NCBI GenBank assembly: GCA_902812465.1
Contig: CADDZE010000015.1
Span: 1-64,000 of the forward strand
Length of the DNA stretch: 64,000 nucleotides
Direction of reading: 5' to 3'
From: Acidobacteriota bacterium
Lineage (GTDB): Bacteria > Acidobacteriota > Terriglobia > UBA7540
This document shows positions 17,271-26,410 of the stretch, piece by piece. The translations under genes were made by a program, and so were the position numbers. Positions within the stretch are counted from its first letter, which is position 1. Each line of letters opens with the position of its first letter. The notes under the pieces were generated by a model. It worked only from the letters and a program-made list of their open reading frames with translations. It did not search any database and was not told the DNA's origin.

Positions 17271-17800
17271 CTACTCTCCAGTCCCTGCAAGATCCACCAC
17301 TTGGGGACTGTTGGTGGCGTTGTGGGTAACAATCAGGGTTGCTGCGCGGGTCCCGCTCTGGCTCGGAGTAAAGGTTACGCTCACCGTGCAGCTGGCTCCC
17401 GCCGCCAAAGAATTCGGGCAGGTGTTCGTCTGCGCGAAATCGCCATAGGTGCTCATGCTGTTGATCGTCAAGGCGGTCATTTGGTTGTCTGGGATCGTGA
17501 CGGTTTTGGGCGGGCTTGTGGTGCCTATCTGCTGCTTCGAGAACGTCAGGGACGTCGGATTGACGCTCACCGGTCCGATACCCGAGCCGGTCAGACTGAC
17601 CACCTGAGGACTGTTGCTGGCGCTGTCGGGTAAACGCTACCGTGATGAGGCCGTGGCTCCCGCGGCCAAGCCTGTCCCGCAGGTATTGGTCTGAGAAAAC
17701 TCGCCGGTCGCCACGATCTTGATGTTCGAGAGGCTGTTGCGGTTGTTCGTCAGCCGTAGCGTTTTGGGGAGCGCTCCGAGTGTTCGCGAACCCGACCGAT
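17271..17800 (-). pseudogene. Remnant of a Hydin/ASPM-SPD-2 repeat protein
   Basis: The open piece at 17603-17271 (110 codons) has an immunoglobulin-like repeat: GIGPVSVNPTSLTFSKQQ, then CTVSVTFTPSQSGTR and VVDLAGTGE. Upstream in the same strand an earlier repeat is readable (SNIKIVATGEFSQTNTCGTG) but is followed by a stop and a shift before SNSPQVVSLTGSG. There is no start, signal peptide or rest of the protein. Such repeats are frequent in secreted acidobacterial surface proteins; only one and a half repeats survive here, at the left edge of the accessory region. Confidence 0.7.
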
Positions 17801-18227
17801 CGCTACTGAGCACTTAGGTCTAGACATGCCGTGCCAAGATGTTCAGTCATTTGAAAGTGAAGCCGAACGAGCCGCTTGGTCCGCGACGACCTCTGGAAGT
17901 GTCGCGCAATGTGGAAGAATGCCCCACTTTCACGCAACACGGACCCTGAACGCCTTTAGTACCTTCGTAAGTAACTCACTTTAAATATATTAAAAAATTA
18001 TTCATATCCCTCTCACCCATATCCATAGTCTCAATCTGCTGAGCTAACCTCGTTTTTGATGGGCAAGTAAGACCGCTGCCAGACCGAGCACCGCAGGTGG
18101 AACTCAACAGGGGCCACAGGCCGCCAAGGAACACCTCCAGCTCCGCTCCACCTTCGCGGGAAGTTAACACCTCACGACGTTGACTGGGAACGTAACGGCT
18201 TGTCGGATGGAAAGGAGAACGGATCCA
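17801..18227. other. Intergenic stretch with AT-rich patch
   Basis: No gene is supported. The segment 17981-18007 is unusually AT-rich (TTTAAATATATTAAAAAATT and following) for this GC-rich genome and lies about 220 bases before the tail-fibre-like gene, so it may contain its promoter. The sequence near 17905-17940, with CCCCACTTTCACGCAAC, has the look of a transposon-end scar, but I cannot confirm this. Confidence 0.35.
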
Positions 18228-20702
18228 ATGCCGAAGCCCAGGAAGAGAAACGCGGCCCGGGCATCCAGGCAAGCGTCGTGGCTCACAACCCTCGTTTTGG
18301 TCGGCAGGTCGCTCCAAGCCGGGCCAGCTGCAAACTCCGTCCCTGACCACCGGCTCGACCAGCCCGCTCCGCCCTTTTGGATCCGTTACGATCGTCGCAA
18401 GGGCACCTTAGAGGTCCGTAACCCCCGGATTGAAACGTCATCTTACGCCGCCAGCGGCGCCGGACCCGCTCCACCGCAAGCGCCGAAACTCGACGAAGCT
18501 CAGCTCGCCAACAAAATGTTTGACCCAGCCAATCGAGCTTTACGGGTCTATGCGGTGGCATCCGGCGGAGGCAGCCAGGCCACCGGCTACAGTCCCCTTT
18601 TTGCTATCTTCAACCTCACATTCGATACTGCCAACAACGCCCTACGCGTGAACTGTATCGCCGGTTGCGGCATGACCTTCGGTACGGACATCAGTGCTAT
18701 CGACCCAACCCATCAGAAAGTAGTCGGTCTGCAAGGCCGGCCGATCTCCAGCACCGCCCCTGCCTCAAGCAACCAGTTTCTGGGCTGGAACAGTACCTCC
18801 TCACAGTGGCAGCCACAGCAGCCTAGCTTTGCCAACCTGAGTGGGACTATTTCGATTCCAAGCCAGCTTTCAATCTTTGGTGCTTCCGGGGCCTCCCATG
18901 CACCCGGTGCTGTACCTGATCCTGGGGCAGCGGCTGGAACGTCTCGTTTCCTTCGCGAGGATGCTACATGGAATCAGGTGAGTTTTGCTGCGCTCGCGGG
19001 GACGGCAAGCGCTTCCCAGCTGCCTAATCCGACTGGGGATGTGACGGGGACTTATGCAGCAACGACAGTAACGGGATTGCACTTTGGCGCTACGAGCATT
19101 CCGATTTCGAGCACAGCCCCTGCCTCTGGCCAGTGCTTGCAGTACGATGGCACGAATATTGTAGGTGGGACTTGTGGTAGCGGTGGAGCACCAGGTGGGA
19201 CTAATGCGGCGGTGCAGTTCAACAACTCCGGCGCGTTTGGTGGTGATGCGACGAACTTCACCTATAACTCAACCAGCCACACCCTGACCGTCACCGGTAC
19301 CGTAGTCGCGAACAGCTTTACAGCGACCGGCAACACAACGGGTTGCATTCAACTAAGTCCGGCTAATTCAGCCAACTACAGCCAGATCTGTGCTGCAACC
19401 AGCCTCGGAAACAATACAACCTGGACTTGGCCTGCCACCGACGGCAGCAACAACCAGGTGCTTACCACCAACGGCACAGGAGTGTTGACCTGGAGCACGC
19501 CTTCTGGCGTGACCTTCGGTACGGACATCAGTGCTATCGACCCAACCCATCAGAAAGTAGTCGGTCTGCAAGGCCGGCCGATCTCCAGCACCGCCCCTGC
19601 CTCAAGCAACCAGTTTCTGGGCTGGAACAGTACCTCCTCACAGTGGCAGCCACAGCAGCCTAGCTTTGCCAACCTGAGTGGGACTATTTCGATTCCAAGC
19701 CAGCTTTCAATCTTTGGTGCTTCCGGGGCCTCCCATGCACCCGGTGCTGTACCTGATCCTGGGGCAGCGGCTGGAACGTCTCGTTTCCTTCGCGAGGATG
19801 CTACATGGAATCAGGTGAGTTTTGCTGCGCTCGCGGGGACGGCAAGCGCTTCCCAGCTGCCTAATCCGACTGGGGATGTGACGGGGACTTATGCAGCAAC
19901 GACAGTAACGGGATTGCACTTTGGCGCTACGAGCATTCCGATTTCGAGCACAGCCCCTGCCTCTGGCCAGTGCTTGCAGTACGATGGCACGAATATTGTA
20001 GGTGGGACTTGTGGTAGCGGTGGAGCACCAGGTGGGACTAATGCGGCGGTGCAGTTCAACAACTCCGGCGCGTTTGGTGGTGATGCGACGAACTTCACCT
20101 ATAACTCAACCAGCCACACCCTGACCGTCACCGGTACCGTAGTCGCGAACAGCTTTACAGCGACCGGCAACACAACGGGTTGCGTCCAGCTCAGCCCATC
20201 CGGCTCGGCGAATTTTGTTCAGCTGTGCTCGCCCACTAGCTTAGGTGGCAATACCACTTGGACCTTACCAGCCAGTGATGGCACGAATGGTCAGGTGCTC
20301 GTCACGTCCGGCAATGGGGTGCTGAGCTTTGGTCAGGTGCAGCAGATTGTGATTTCGAAGAAAGCAACGGCCACATTGAGTGCCAACCAGCTAGTAAAGC
20401 TCGATACAGCCACCGCCGGCAATGTGGTTGTGACGGCCACCACCGATACCACGAATTTCATTGGGTTCACTGCGGGCCCCATCAGCGCCGGGACGGCTGG
20501 CCCGATCATCGTTGCCGGGGAGGCTACTGGCATCCTGGGCACAGGAACCTGCTCAGTAGGACAGTTTGTGATTGTGGATACGACCACAGCAGGGGATGTG
20601 AAGTGCACTAACACGTTTACAGCGGGCACCATCATTGGATTTGCCGAGACCTCCCAGAGCACCGTGGGCGGCACCTTGACGGTACTGATTGACAAGCGAT
20701 GA
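18228..20702 (+). CDS. Repeat-rich tail-fibre/adhesin-like surface protein
   Basis: The ATG at 18228 has AAAGGAG ten bases upstream and gives 824 residues. The N-terminus is basic with a hydrophobic stretch (SWLTTLVLVGRSLQAG), perhaps an export signal. The bulk is Ser/Thr/Ala/Gly/Asn-rich beta-repeat sequence of the kind seen in phage tail fibres and trimeric adhesins (GTNAAVQFNNSGAFGG, TLTVTGTVVANSF). A 279-residue module occurs twice, encoded by perfectly identical DNA. The C-terminal 120 residues (TATLSANQLVKL and on) resemble short capsid-decoration domains. Its stop overlaps the start of a 40-residue membrane ORF, which in turn overlaps a glycosidase-like gene, so the three are translationally coupled. 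Function unknown; surface display or glycan binding is an inference. Confidence 0.75.
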   Translation: MPKPRKRNAARASRQASWLTTLVLVGRSLQAGPAANSVPDHRLDQPAPPFWIRYDRRKGTLEVRNPRIETSSYAASGAGPAPPQAPKLDEAQLANKMFDPANRALRVYAVASGGGSQATGYSPLFAIFNLTFDTANNALRVNCIAGCGMTFGTDISAIDPTHQKVVGLQGRPISSTAPASSNQFLGWNSTSSQWQPQQPSFANLSGTISIPSQLSIFGASGASHAPGAVPDPGAAAGTSRFLREDATWNQVSFAALAGTASASQLPNPTGDVTGTYAATTVTGLHFGATSIPISSTAPASGQCLQYDGTNIVGGTCGSGGAPGGTNAAVQFNNSGAFGGDATNFTYNSTSHTLTVTGTVVANSFTATGNTTGCIQLSPANSANYSQICAATSLGNNTTWTWPATDGSNNQVLTTNGTGVLTWSTPSGVTFGTDISAIDPTHQKVVGLQGRPISSTAPASSNQFLGWNSTSSQWQPQQPSFANLSGTISIPSQLSIFGASGASHAPGAVPDPGAAAGTSRFLREDATWNQVSFAALAGTASASQLPNPTGDVTGTYAATTVTGLHFGATSIPISSTAPASGQCLQYDGTNIVGGTCGSGGAPGGTNAAVQFNNSGAFGGDATNFTYNSTSHTLTVTGTVVANSFTATGNTTGCVQLSPSGSANFVQLCSPTSLGGNTTWTLPASDGTNGQVLVTSGNGVLSFGQVQQIVISKKATATLSANQLVKLDTATAGNVVVTATTDTTNFIGFTAGPISAGTAGPIIVAGEATGILGTGTCSVGQFVIVDTTTAGDVKCTNTFTAGTIIGFAETSQSTVGGTLTVLIDKR
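18673..19346 (+). repeat. Direct repeat copy 1 (674 bp, identical)
   Basis: By direct reading, 18673-19346 matches 19510-20183 without a mismatch, at an offset of 837 bases (279 codons), so the frame is preserved. Divergence starts sharply on both sides: A versus G at 18672/19509 and A versus G at 19347/20184. Each copy has internal sub-repeats around ISSTAPAS. Confidence 0.95.
19510..20183 (+). repeat. Direct repeat copy 2 (674 bp, identical)
   Basis: Second copy of the in-frame module of the tail-fibre-like gene. Identity including silent positions means a recent duplication, ongoing gene conversion, or an assembly artefact. The 163 bases between the copies (19347-19509) encode a segment (ANSANYSQICAATSLGNN) whose diverged counterpart follows copy 2, so the full repeat unit is about 837 bases. 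Confidence 0.95.
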
Positions 20703-20821
20703 AACGGCCGGACTGGAGCTTCGTCGTGGTCTTCTTGACGGCTGTGCTGGCCTTTGCCTTGCCTTTCTTGCTAGCCCATGCCTTGGTGAAATGGCTTGTG
20801 AGGGCAGTGTTAGAGCGATGA
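20699..20821 (+). CDS. Small membrane protein, 40 residues
   Basis: This frame encodes MKRPDW followed by one strongly hydrophobic helix (SFVVVFLTAVLAFALPFLL, residues 7-25) and a basic tail (KWLVRAVLER). Its ATG overlaps the stop of the upstream tail-fibre-like gene (ATGA, 20699-20702) and its TGA overlaps the ATG of the downstream gene (ATGA, 20818-20821). It is therefore coupled to both neighbours and exactly fills the gap between them. The positive-inside pattern is ambiguous, as both ends are basic. It resembles the small holin-like or anchor proteins of phage-derived cassettes, but I do not recognise a family. Confidence 0.6.
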   Translation: MKRPDWSFVVVFLTAVLAFALPFLLAHALVKWLVRAVLER

Positions 20822-23800
20822 AACGTTGGTTAGCCATTCTATTGCTTTCGGAAGCGGCTGCGCTGGCGCAGACGGCACCTACCTATGACTTCTACGGAGG
20901 CCTTGAAGGCGCCGCTTGTCCAACTACGCCTACGCCCTTCAGCCAATTCAGTGGTTCACAGTACTTTCAAACGGCTTCGGCTTTTACTTCGAATAGCTTC
21001 CAGGTCAGTTCGATCACCGAAACCAATGGGCAGAACCTGCAAGTGGGAGAAGAGCTAACCATCAGCTCGGCCACTGGACCCGTCACGCCCATTCAAGTAA
21101 CCGGCGAATCGACGGGGTGCGGTTCCGGGGTCACGACTTGCAAGTATACGCTGGCCCATTCGAGTGTGCTGCCTAATAGCATTAAAGTGTTGGTGGGTGG
21201 TACGGAAGTAGCCAATGTGCAGTACCAGGCCGTCTACGGAGAAGGGGCTAACCTAGGACAGATCACTGGGCATGCCACGCCACAGCTTAACACCTCGCAA
21301 ATGTTCCTCTCACTAGCCTTTGCCACAGTAACCAGCGGGGCAGTGACCGTGAATTACCAGTACGAGCCCGCTGAGGTGGTGCAGATTAGCGCTATCAGTG
21401 GTACTGGTCCCTACACCATTACCACATCAACCCCTCTGAAGAATACGCATGCCAATGGCGACACAATCAGTCTGGGCTACTTCCGCACGGCCAAGATTAG
21501 GGGCAACAAATGGACCATGTGCGATCCCTTAAACCATCCTTTTCTCGTGAAAGGGATTTGGGACATCACCTTTGATGCCAACAACCATTACCACCAGGGA
21601 GCACCCCCAAGCGCCCAATATTCCGTATCGACAACGCTCACGCAGAATGTGTCTTGCGGCACCTTCCCATGCGTCCAGACCGTGGGAGTAGCATCGACGA
21701 CGGGCATCGTAGCCGCGCCGGGTATGGTGCTGGATGTGAATGACCTGTCAACATGGACCAACGCGAATAGTAAGGTGTACGCTCTGGGTGATCAGATTGA
21801 CGATTCGAATGGCAACATTGAGCAAGTGGTGGCCGTGGATTCAGGGTGGTACGGCCAGCCGGGCACCACGCAACCCACTTGGCCAACAACGGTAGGGGCT
21901 ACGGTGCATGATGGGGCGACTGGCAAGGGCCTGACGTGGAAGCTCATCATCCTGGGTACAGGCAACAAAGAAAAGATTACAGTAACCGGGGTGAATCAGC
22001 TAGCAAGCACGATTACGGCTAGCTTTACGAAGTCTCATTCGGCGGGAGAGCTCTTGCAGTGCTGCAACTCGGCGGATGTAGCCAACGGGAAGTACAGCCG
22101 CATTTCAGGGCTGAATGCCGGACTCGAATTGCAGTATCCTAGGTATGCGCAGTGGGGATTCAATGCCGTGCTGCCCTTCAGCACGGTTCCCTACCCCAAC
22201 CGGCAGAATACGGACAGCCTATGGGACTCACCCGACGGCACGAACCCGTTCAAATGGGCCTATTTCTTTCAGACGCAGGATGGGTCTGAATCGCGGGAAA
22301 ACAAGTGGGGTTACGCACCGGATATTTTGCTAGCGGCAGAGAATACGGGCGGGCAAGAGAACGTCCATTTCTCTGACTTCTTCAATGCGCCGGTTGTCAG
22401 AGCATTTGTGGCCGGGAATGCCACTTGGAATGGCAAGCCGGCCGAAAACCCCTGGCTGCTGGGCTACATGCACGACGAGACTGACTACGCGGCCGGGTTT
22501 GGCGAGGCCGAGCACTTCATTACCTGGGCAGCGCCCAATTTTGCTAACATCAACTACGGCTCAACGGTGAAACGCGCATCACCTTACAACAGCTATAACT
22601 CCACGGGAGGATCCAGTTCGCCTTCGCAGGACAATAAGTTCTACACGAAGTTTGCCTTCAGCCAGTGGCTGCAAGGGCGGCTTGATCCGCTGCTGTTCCC
22701 CACGCAAGCTAGCACTTCAACGCCTAACATTGCGTCCATTTCGTGTTCAGGGCCGAACGTAGTGGTGACTTTCCGAAGCTCGTGGCTAGGCTCGCATCTA
22801 GACCCGTTTACGCCCGGGGAGCTCGTAACGGTGTTTGGCACCACCAATTACAATACGCCCGACGGGACACCTGCCACCGTAGTGACGGCCGTTCAGGGAT
22901 CGCACCAGGTGACACTGAGCTATGCTACGAGCCCTTGCCCAGCCGCCATGGAGACGACCGGAGTGATGGCTGGCGGTCCCGGATACCAGGTCATTGGCAC
23001 GCTCAATAAAGCATGGACGGCTAATTCTACCTCTCCTAGCTACACGACGTTTGGATCGAGTGGCACATCTACCAGCGGGGCATCGGTCAATTGCACGGGT
23101 ACCTCATGCAGTGCGACGCTTGGCCCTAATGTTGATCCCGGGTCACTACAGATTGTGGCTTCGAATGGCACACTCAGCTATGTAGTGGCCGGCGATGATG
23201 GCGCCGGTAACATCAAGAGCTTTCCGAGCTTTTCCACCAGCCTGACGGCTGCCGTACCTTCACCCTGCAATGCTCCCTGCAGCCTCACCCTGGCGAGCAC
23301 CAATGGCAACGTGCTGCCCGTCGGGCTGGTGCTTAAGATTGGTTCAGAATACGGGAAGATAACCGGGGAAACGGCACAGATTGGGACGTCCGTAGGGCCG
23401 AATATTTCGACGGTGCAGGTCACCAGCCTCGCCGGCGGGGAGGCTAGTGGCACGGCTGTGACTTCAGCCATCTACCTCACAGCTGGCTCGGTGACTTACT
23501 CCACCGGTGCCATCTCTCTGACACTGAATGCTACCCTGCCAACGGGTTGGACGCTGACAGCCAACTACCACTCAAATGGTTGGGGGAATGGTGGCACCGG
23601 CATCTTGGATGAGACCCATGCGAGCACTGCGGACGGTGGGCCAGCGTGGATGGGCTTCTCCGTCGATTGCATCGATGGGCCAACTACTGCTGGCGCTACA
23701 GCATGTGCCGGCACGCCATCCTATGGCAGTGCAACCTACCAGCGCGATATGGATGGGTTCCATCAGGCCTATGCTGCCTACTACACCCGAAACTACCTGG

Positions 23801-24570
23801 AGGCTATGCGCACCGTAGCGCCCCACGTGGCAGTAGTGGCGGGCTACCGACACATGGGGGGCCGAGCAGCTCCAGCTCGAGCAGGCCAAATTCGCGCTTT
23901 CGGCTCCTTCGTCGATATTGGGCAGGGTGATGTCCAGTACCTGTTCTGCACGAATCGCGCCCCCAATTGCCCAACGCAGACGAAGTTTGGGTCGTCGACG
24001 CAGCTGCCCACGGGGCCACTATTCTCTAGCGACCCTCAGCTCGATGCGTGGAACTTCACCATGTACTACTTCGGCGACAAGCCCTTCTTCGACTACTGGC
24101 AGCAATCAGCAACACCCGACTCTGGATTCAACCGGCAGACGATTGATTGCAACAGCTCGGGCAGCTCAGCGTGGGATTCTCCCACCCAGCTAGACCGCGC
24201 TATGCGCTTGCAGCAGCGGCTGTACTACACAGCCTTCGCGCCATCTGTGAACGGGACAGGGCAAGGAATTGGTGAAGGGTGGTGGTCACCCTACGATACA
24301 GCCCTCCTGAACCAGTTCTGCAACTTCGGCATTGCCAGTGAGAATGACAACTTGTACGACGGCTCCGAAGCCACTCCCAATCCACCCAACCCCCAGGTGG
24401 TAGCCGGCTACACGTTTACCGCTATCCCAGAATGGAGGGCCTGGGGAGACTTGCTCCACCCGGTGCGCAATGGGTTCTGGGCCGCCGAAAATGCCATGAT
24501 CGGTGCGGCCAGTACCAAGACCCAAGGCACCGGGAAGCTTAACCTCGCCGGGCAGGTGCGCGTGCCATAG
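20818..24570 (+). CDS. Large secreted glycosidase-like protein
   Basis: The ATG at 20818, coupled to the small ORF by ATGA, starts a signal peptide (MKRWLAILLLSEAAALAQ) and gives 1250 residues. WTMCDPLNHPFLVKGIWDI near 225-245 and a catalytic-like second half with HAYAAYYTRNYLEAMR-type helices match, in weakened form, the two other paralogues at 26.4 and 31.1 kb (WWYCDPAGNRFFSVAVDVV). These segments recall agarase-like TIM-barrel glycosidases (DPEGHPFFS motif). Between them are beta-rich inserted domains (LVTVFGTTNYNTPDG, TSGASVNCTG). Secretion and glycan binding or cleavage are likely; the exact substrate is not known. Composition is Ser/Thr/Gly/Asn-rich and less GC-rich than flanking genes. 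Confidence 0.7.
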   Translation: MKRWLAILLLSEAAALAQTAPTYDFYGGLEGAACPTTPTPFSQFSGSQYFQTASAFTSNSFQVSSITETNGQNLQVGEELTISSATGPVTPIQVTGESTGCGSGVTTCKYTLAHSSVLPNSIKVLVGGTEVANVQYQAVYGEGANLGQITGHATPQLNTSQMFLSLAFATVTSGAVTVNYQYEPAEVVQISAISGTGPYTITTSTPLKNTHANGDTISLGYFRTAKIRGNKWTMCDPLNHPFLVKGIWDITFDANNHYHQGAPPSAQYSVSTTLTQNVSCGTFPCVQTVGVASTTGIVAAPGMVLDVNDLSTWTNANSKVYALGDQIDDSNGNIEQVVAVDSGWYGQPGTTQPTWPTTVGATVHDGATGKGLTWKLIILGTGNKEKITVTGVNQLASTITASFTKSHSAGELLQCCNSADVANGKYSRISGLNAGLELQYPRYAQWGFNAVLPFSTVPYPNRQNTDSLWDSPDGTNPFKWAYFFQTQDGSESRENKWGYAPDILLAAENTGGQENVHFSDFFNAPVVRAFVAGNATWNGKPAENPWLLGYMHDETDYAAGFGEAEHFITWAAPNFANINYGSTVKRASPYNSYNSTGGSSSPSQDNKFYTKFAFSQWLQGRLDPLLFPTQASTSTPNIASISCSGPNVVVTFRSSWLGSHLDPFTPGELVTVFGTTNYNTPDGTPATVVTAVQGSHQVTLSYATSPCPAAMETTGVMAGGPGYQVIGTLNKAWTANSTSPSYTTFGSSGTSTSGASVNCTGTSCSATLGPNVDPGSLQIVASNGTLSYVVAGDDGAGNIKSFPSFSTSLTAAVPSPCNAPCSLTLASTNGNVLPVGLVLKIGSEYGKITGETAQIGTSVGPNISTVQVTSLAGGEASGTAVTSAIYLTAGSVTYSTGAISLTLNATLPTGWTLTANYHSNGWGNGGTGILDETHASTADGGPAWMGFSVDCIDGPTTAGATACAGTPSYGSATYQRDMDGFHQAYAAYYTRNYLEAMRTVAPHVAVVAGYRHMGGRAAPARAGQIRAFGSFVDIGQGDVQYLFCTNRAPNCPTQTKFGSSTQLPTGPLFSSDPQLDAWNFTMYYFGDKPFFDYWQQSATPDSGFNRQTIDCNSSGSSAWDSPTQLDRAMRLQQRLYYTAFAPSVNGTGQGIGEGWWSPYDTALLNQFCNFGIASENDNLYDGSEATPNPPNPQVVAGYTFTAIPEWRAWGDLLHPVRNGFWAAENAMIGAASTKTQGTGKLNLAGQVRVP

Positions 24571-24751
24571 ACGAAAAAGGATGGGAACAACCATGGTTTC
24601 TCCACCTGACCACCCCACATCCCGCCCGGCAGACTGGGGCGCCAACAACAAATGCTTTTATCCGTCCCCCATAGGCGGGACTTACCCACAGATTCTGCTA
24701 TAGAGCCCAACAAACTCCACCCCGCGAGTTTATCCTAAAGAGGTGAGAGAA

Positions 24752-24964
24752 ATGCGATCACAGTCCTTCATCGACAGCAGTTACCGACCTGGCATGGAAT
24801 GTAATCGACCGGGCAAACCGAAACCAGTGATGCCCGGGCTTGGCTTTGGTGTTGAGGTGCGAAGGAAGGATAACGGGAACCTAGTAGGATACCTGCACGC
24901 GAACTGCAAGGACGCGTGGGTCAGCAAACACGGCGAGGCCAACTATTCATTTCAGCCGTTTTGA
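24752..24964 (+). CDS. Small hypothetical protein, 70 residues
   Basis: ATG 24752 is preceded by AGAGGTGAGAGAA, a good ribosome site; a GTG at 24743 is in frame. The 70-residue product (PVMPGLGFGVEVRRKDNG, then GYLHANCKDAWVSKHG) has no signal peptide or membrane segment and is polar with two Cys. I do not recognise a family; the pattern suggests a small beta-rich cytoplasmic protein. It sits alone between the large glycosidase-like gene and the HEPN-like gene. Confidence 0.5.
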   Translation: MRSQSFIDSSYRPGMECNRPGKPKPVMPGLGFGVEVRRKDNGNLVGYLHANCKDAWVSKHGEANYSFQPF

Positions 24965-25064
24965 GGATCCGACCGCGACGTTCGCGTGGGAAAGGGCTTG
25001 TGCGGACCCTGCCACCAGCGAGTTTGCGAAGGAGGAGCGCAATCACAGTGCAGTTGGGTGCGTT

Positions 25065-25700
25065 ATGCTACAAGGAAAACTCTCGCGTGAAGAAGCTCTT
25101 GAGGAGTACATCGTTTACAGGAAGCGGCTGCGCGAGCTTCTTGACTTAGCGCAGATCGCCAGGGACATTAAAGAGGGCAAGTACCAACCCCGGGACCTGA
25201 GGGGACGCGGGCCTGACAGGTTCTCGCACGCCGTCGGTAACGCGCTCGTGGGACTGTTCGCCAGCCTGATTGACCCTCAAGAGCACGCCCTGAACGTTTT
25301 TGACGTTTGGGTCGTCCTGTTTCCCGAGAAAAAGGACCGGATCACGGAGACCTGGAAGACGGTCGAGCCGCATGTTCAGCTAATCAGGGACTATCGGAAC
25401 GACATTGTCTGTCACGCCAACAAGAATCTTCGAAGGCAAGCGCAAACCTATCTCAATTACCATAAACATTTCCGTCAAATCGTAGAAGCAATGCAAAAGG
25501 TAAGCCATTTGGCGGCGGAGCTTCTGCGTGACGAGCCGAGCGCGCTTCCGAAGCTTCGCTCTGAGATGGAAGCGATCTTAGACCAAGCCCTGGCTCCGCC
25601 CGTGACGGACCTCCATGCGAACCAAAGTCAAGTCATCACGGAGCTGAAGCGATACTTTCTTCCGGAAGAGTGGCAGCGCGATTCCGGCCTGCCGGATTAA
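25065..25700 (+). CDS. HEPN-like helical protein, possible toxin or defence factor
   Basis: The 211-residue product is mostly alpha-helical and charged. The segment LIRDYRNDIVCHANKNLR (about 116-133) contains R-N-x4-H, the arrangement of the catalytic RNase motif in HEPN domains (Rx4-6H). The surrounding long helices and the length fit the AbiU2/HEPN type. It has no signal peptide and stands next to a small unknown ORF in an accessory region, a typical place for defence genes. No antitoxin-like nucleotidyltransferase neighbour is obvious. The ribosome site is weak, and a GTG at 25089 is an alternative start. Function is inference from one motif. Confidence 0.5.
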   Translation: MLQGKLSREEALEEYIVYRKRLRELLDLAQIARDIKEGKYQPRDLRGRGPDRFSHAVGNALVGLFASLIDPQEHALNVFDVWVVLFPEKKDRITETWKTVEPHVQLIRDYRNDIVCHANKNLRRQAQTYLNYHKHFRQIVEAMQKVSHLAAELLRDEPSALPKLRSEMEAILDQALAPPVTDLHANQSQVITELKRYFLPEEWQRDSGLPD

Positions 25701-25848
25701 TGGCTTCAAGCTGCGCCCGGAGCCAATTGACGATTTCTTGCGCGTTGCGCCAGTCGCGCATCTGCTGGCAGTAACGCAGCCGCTCTTCGCGGATATGTTC
25801 CTTTATATCCGTAAAGGCCAGAATCCGTACTTCCTCATGCCGTGGCAA
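25636..25848 (-). CDS. Possible small helical protein
   Basis: A 70-codon minus-strand frame overlaps the 3' end of the HEPN-like gene by 65 bases. It encodes a helical, charged segment (EERLRYCQQMRDWRNAQEIV, then NWLRAQLEA) that vaguely resembles short DUF2934-type proteins ending in a WL-AE motif. There is no clear ribosome site. It may be a genuine short gene convergent with its neighbour or a chance frame. Confidence 0.25.
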   Translation of the reverse strand: MPRHEEVRILAFTDIKEHIREERLRYCQQMRDWRNAQEIVNWLRAQLEAINPAGRNRAATLPEESIASAP

Positions 25849-26410
25849 GCCAGTTAACGGCCAGGTGGTGACCTAAATTAGGTGGCCCAGGAGAGTAAAT
25901 TTTTCCGGCCACTGGCAAATTTTGCTCGAACACCGCTCAGACTCCATCTGCAAGTTCCGAGTTGCCAGCATCATAGCAGCCTTCCGCGCTGGCCCTTGTG
26001 TTGCTAAACTGCTGCGCTCGGGGTCAGTACCAGCATTAGCGCCTGCGTAACACCCGGATGCGGAGTGCTCTTCTCAAATTTCTGATCTGGGTACACGGAC
26101 GGATCTTGGCAGCCTCAGCTCGCACATAAGCTGCCTGCCGCACGGTACTTGCGTCCCGATACTCAACTCGCAAGGCTCGACGCGTTCCACCGTCGAGAAA
26201 GCACTAGACAGAATCGAGAAGTACAAACTGCCAGCCCGACTGGCAAGGAACTCTGACGGGTGGCGCAATAACTTCCCGGTTGCAGCCTAGCCTCAGCGCC
26301 GTGCTAGTCTGCAACACTCGTTATGGCAAGGCGACCACGGGAGGGAGTGATGCCTTCTCGCTAACATTTTGACAAGTCCAAAAACGCTAAAGAGTTGCGA
26401 GGTCCTTTCC
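25849..26410. other. Intergenic stretch with palindrome and possible mobile-element scar
   Basis: No gene is supported in about 560 bases. ACCTAAATTAGGT at 25871-25883 is a palindrome with six-base arms. It is followed by GGCCCAGGAGAGTAAATTTT and then GGCCACTGGCAAATTTT, internally repetitive sequence that reminds me of transposon ends. TTGACA at 26369-26374 is a -35-like hexamer in front of the next gene, with no good -10. Confidence 0.35.

Noticed and set aside
18673-20183. CRISPR or phage att repeats
   Set aside because: There are only two long in-frame copies inside a coding gene, with no short regular spacers.
25871-25930. An insertion sequence end near 25.9 kb
   Set aside because: The pattern looks transposon-like, but no transposase, target duplication or matching opposite end is visible.
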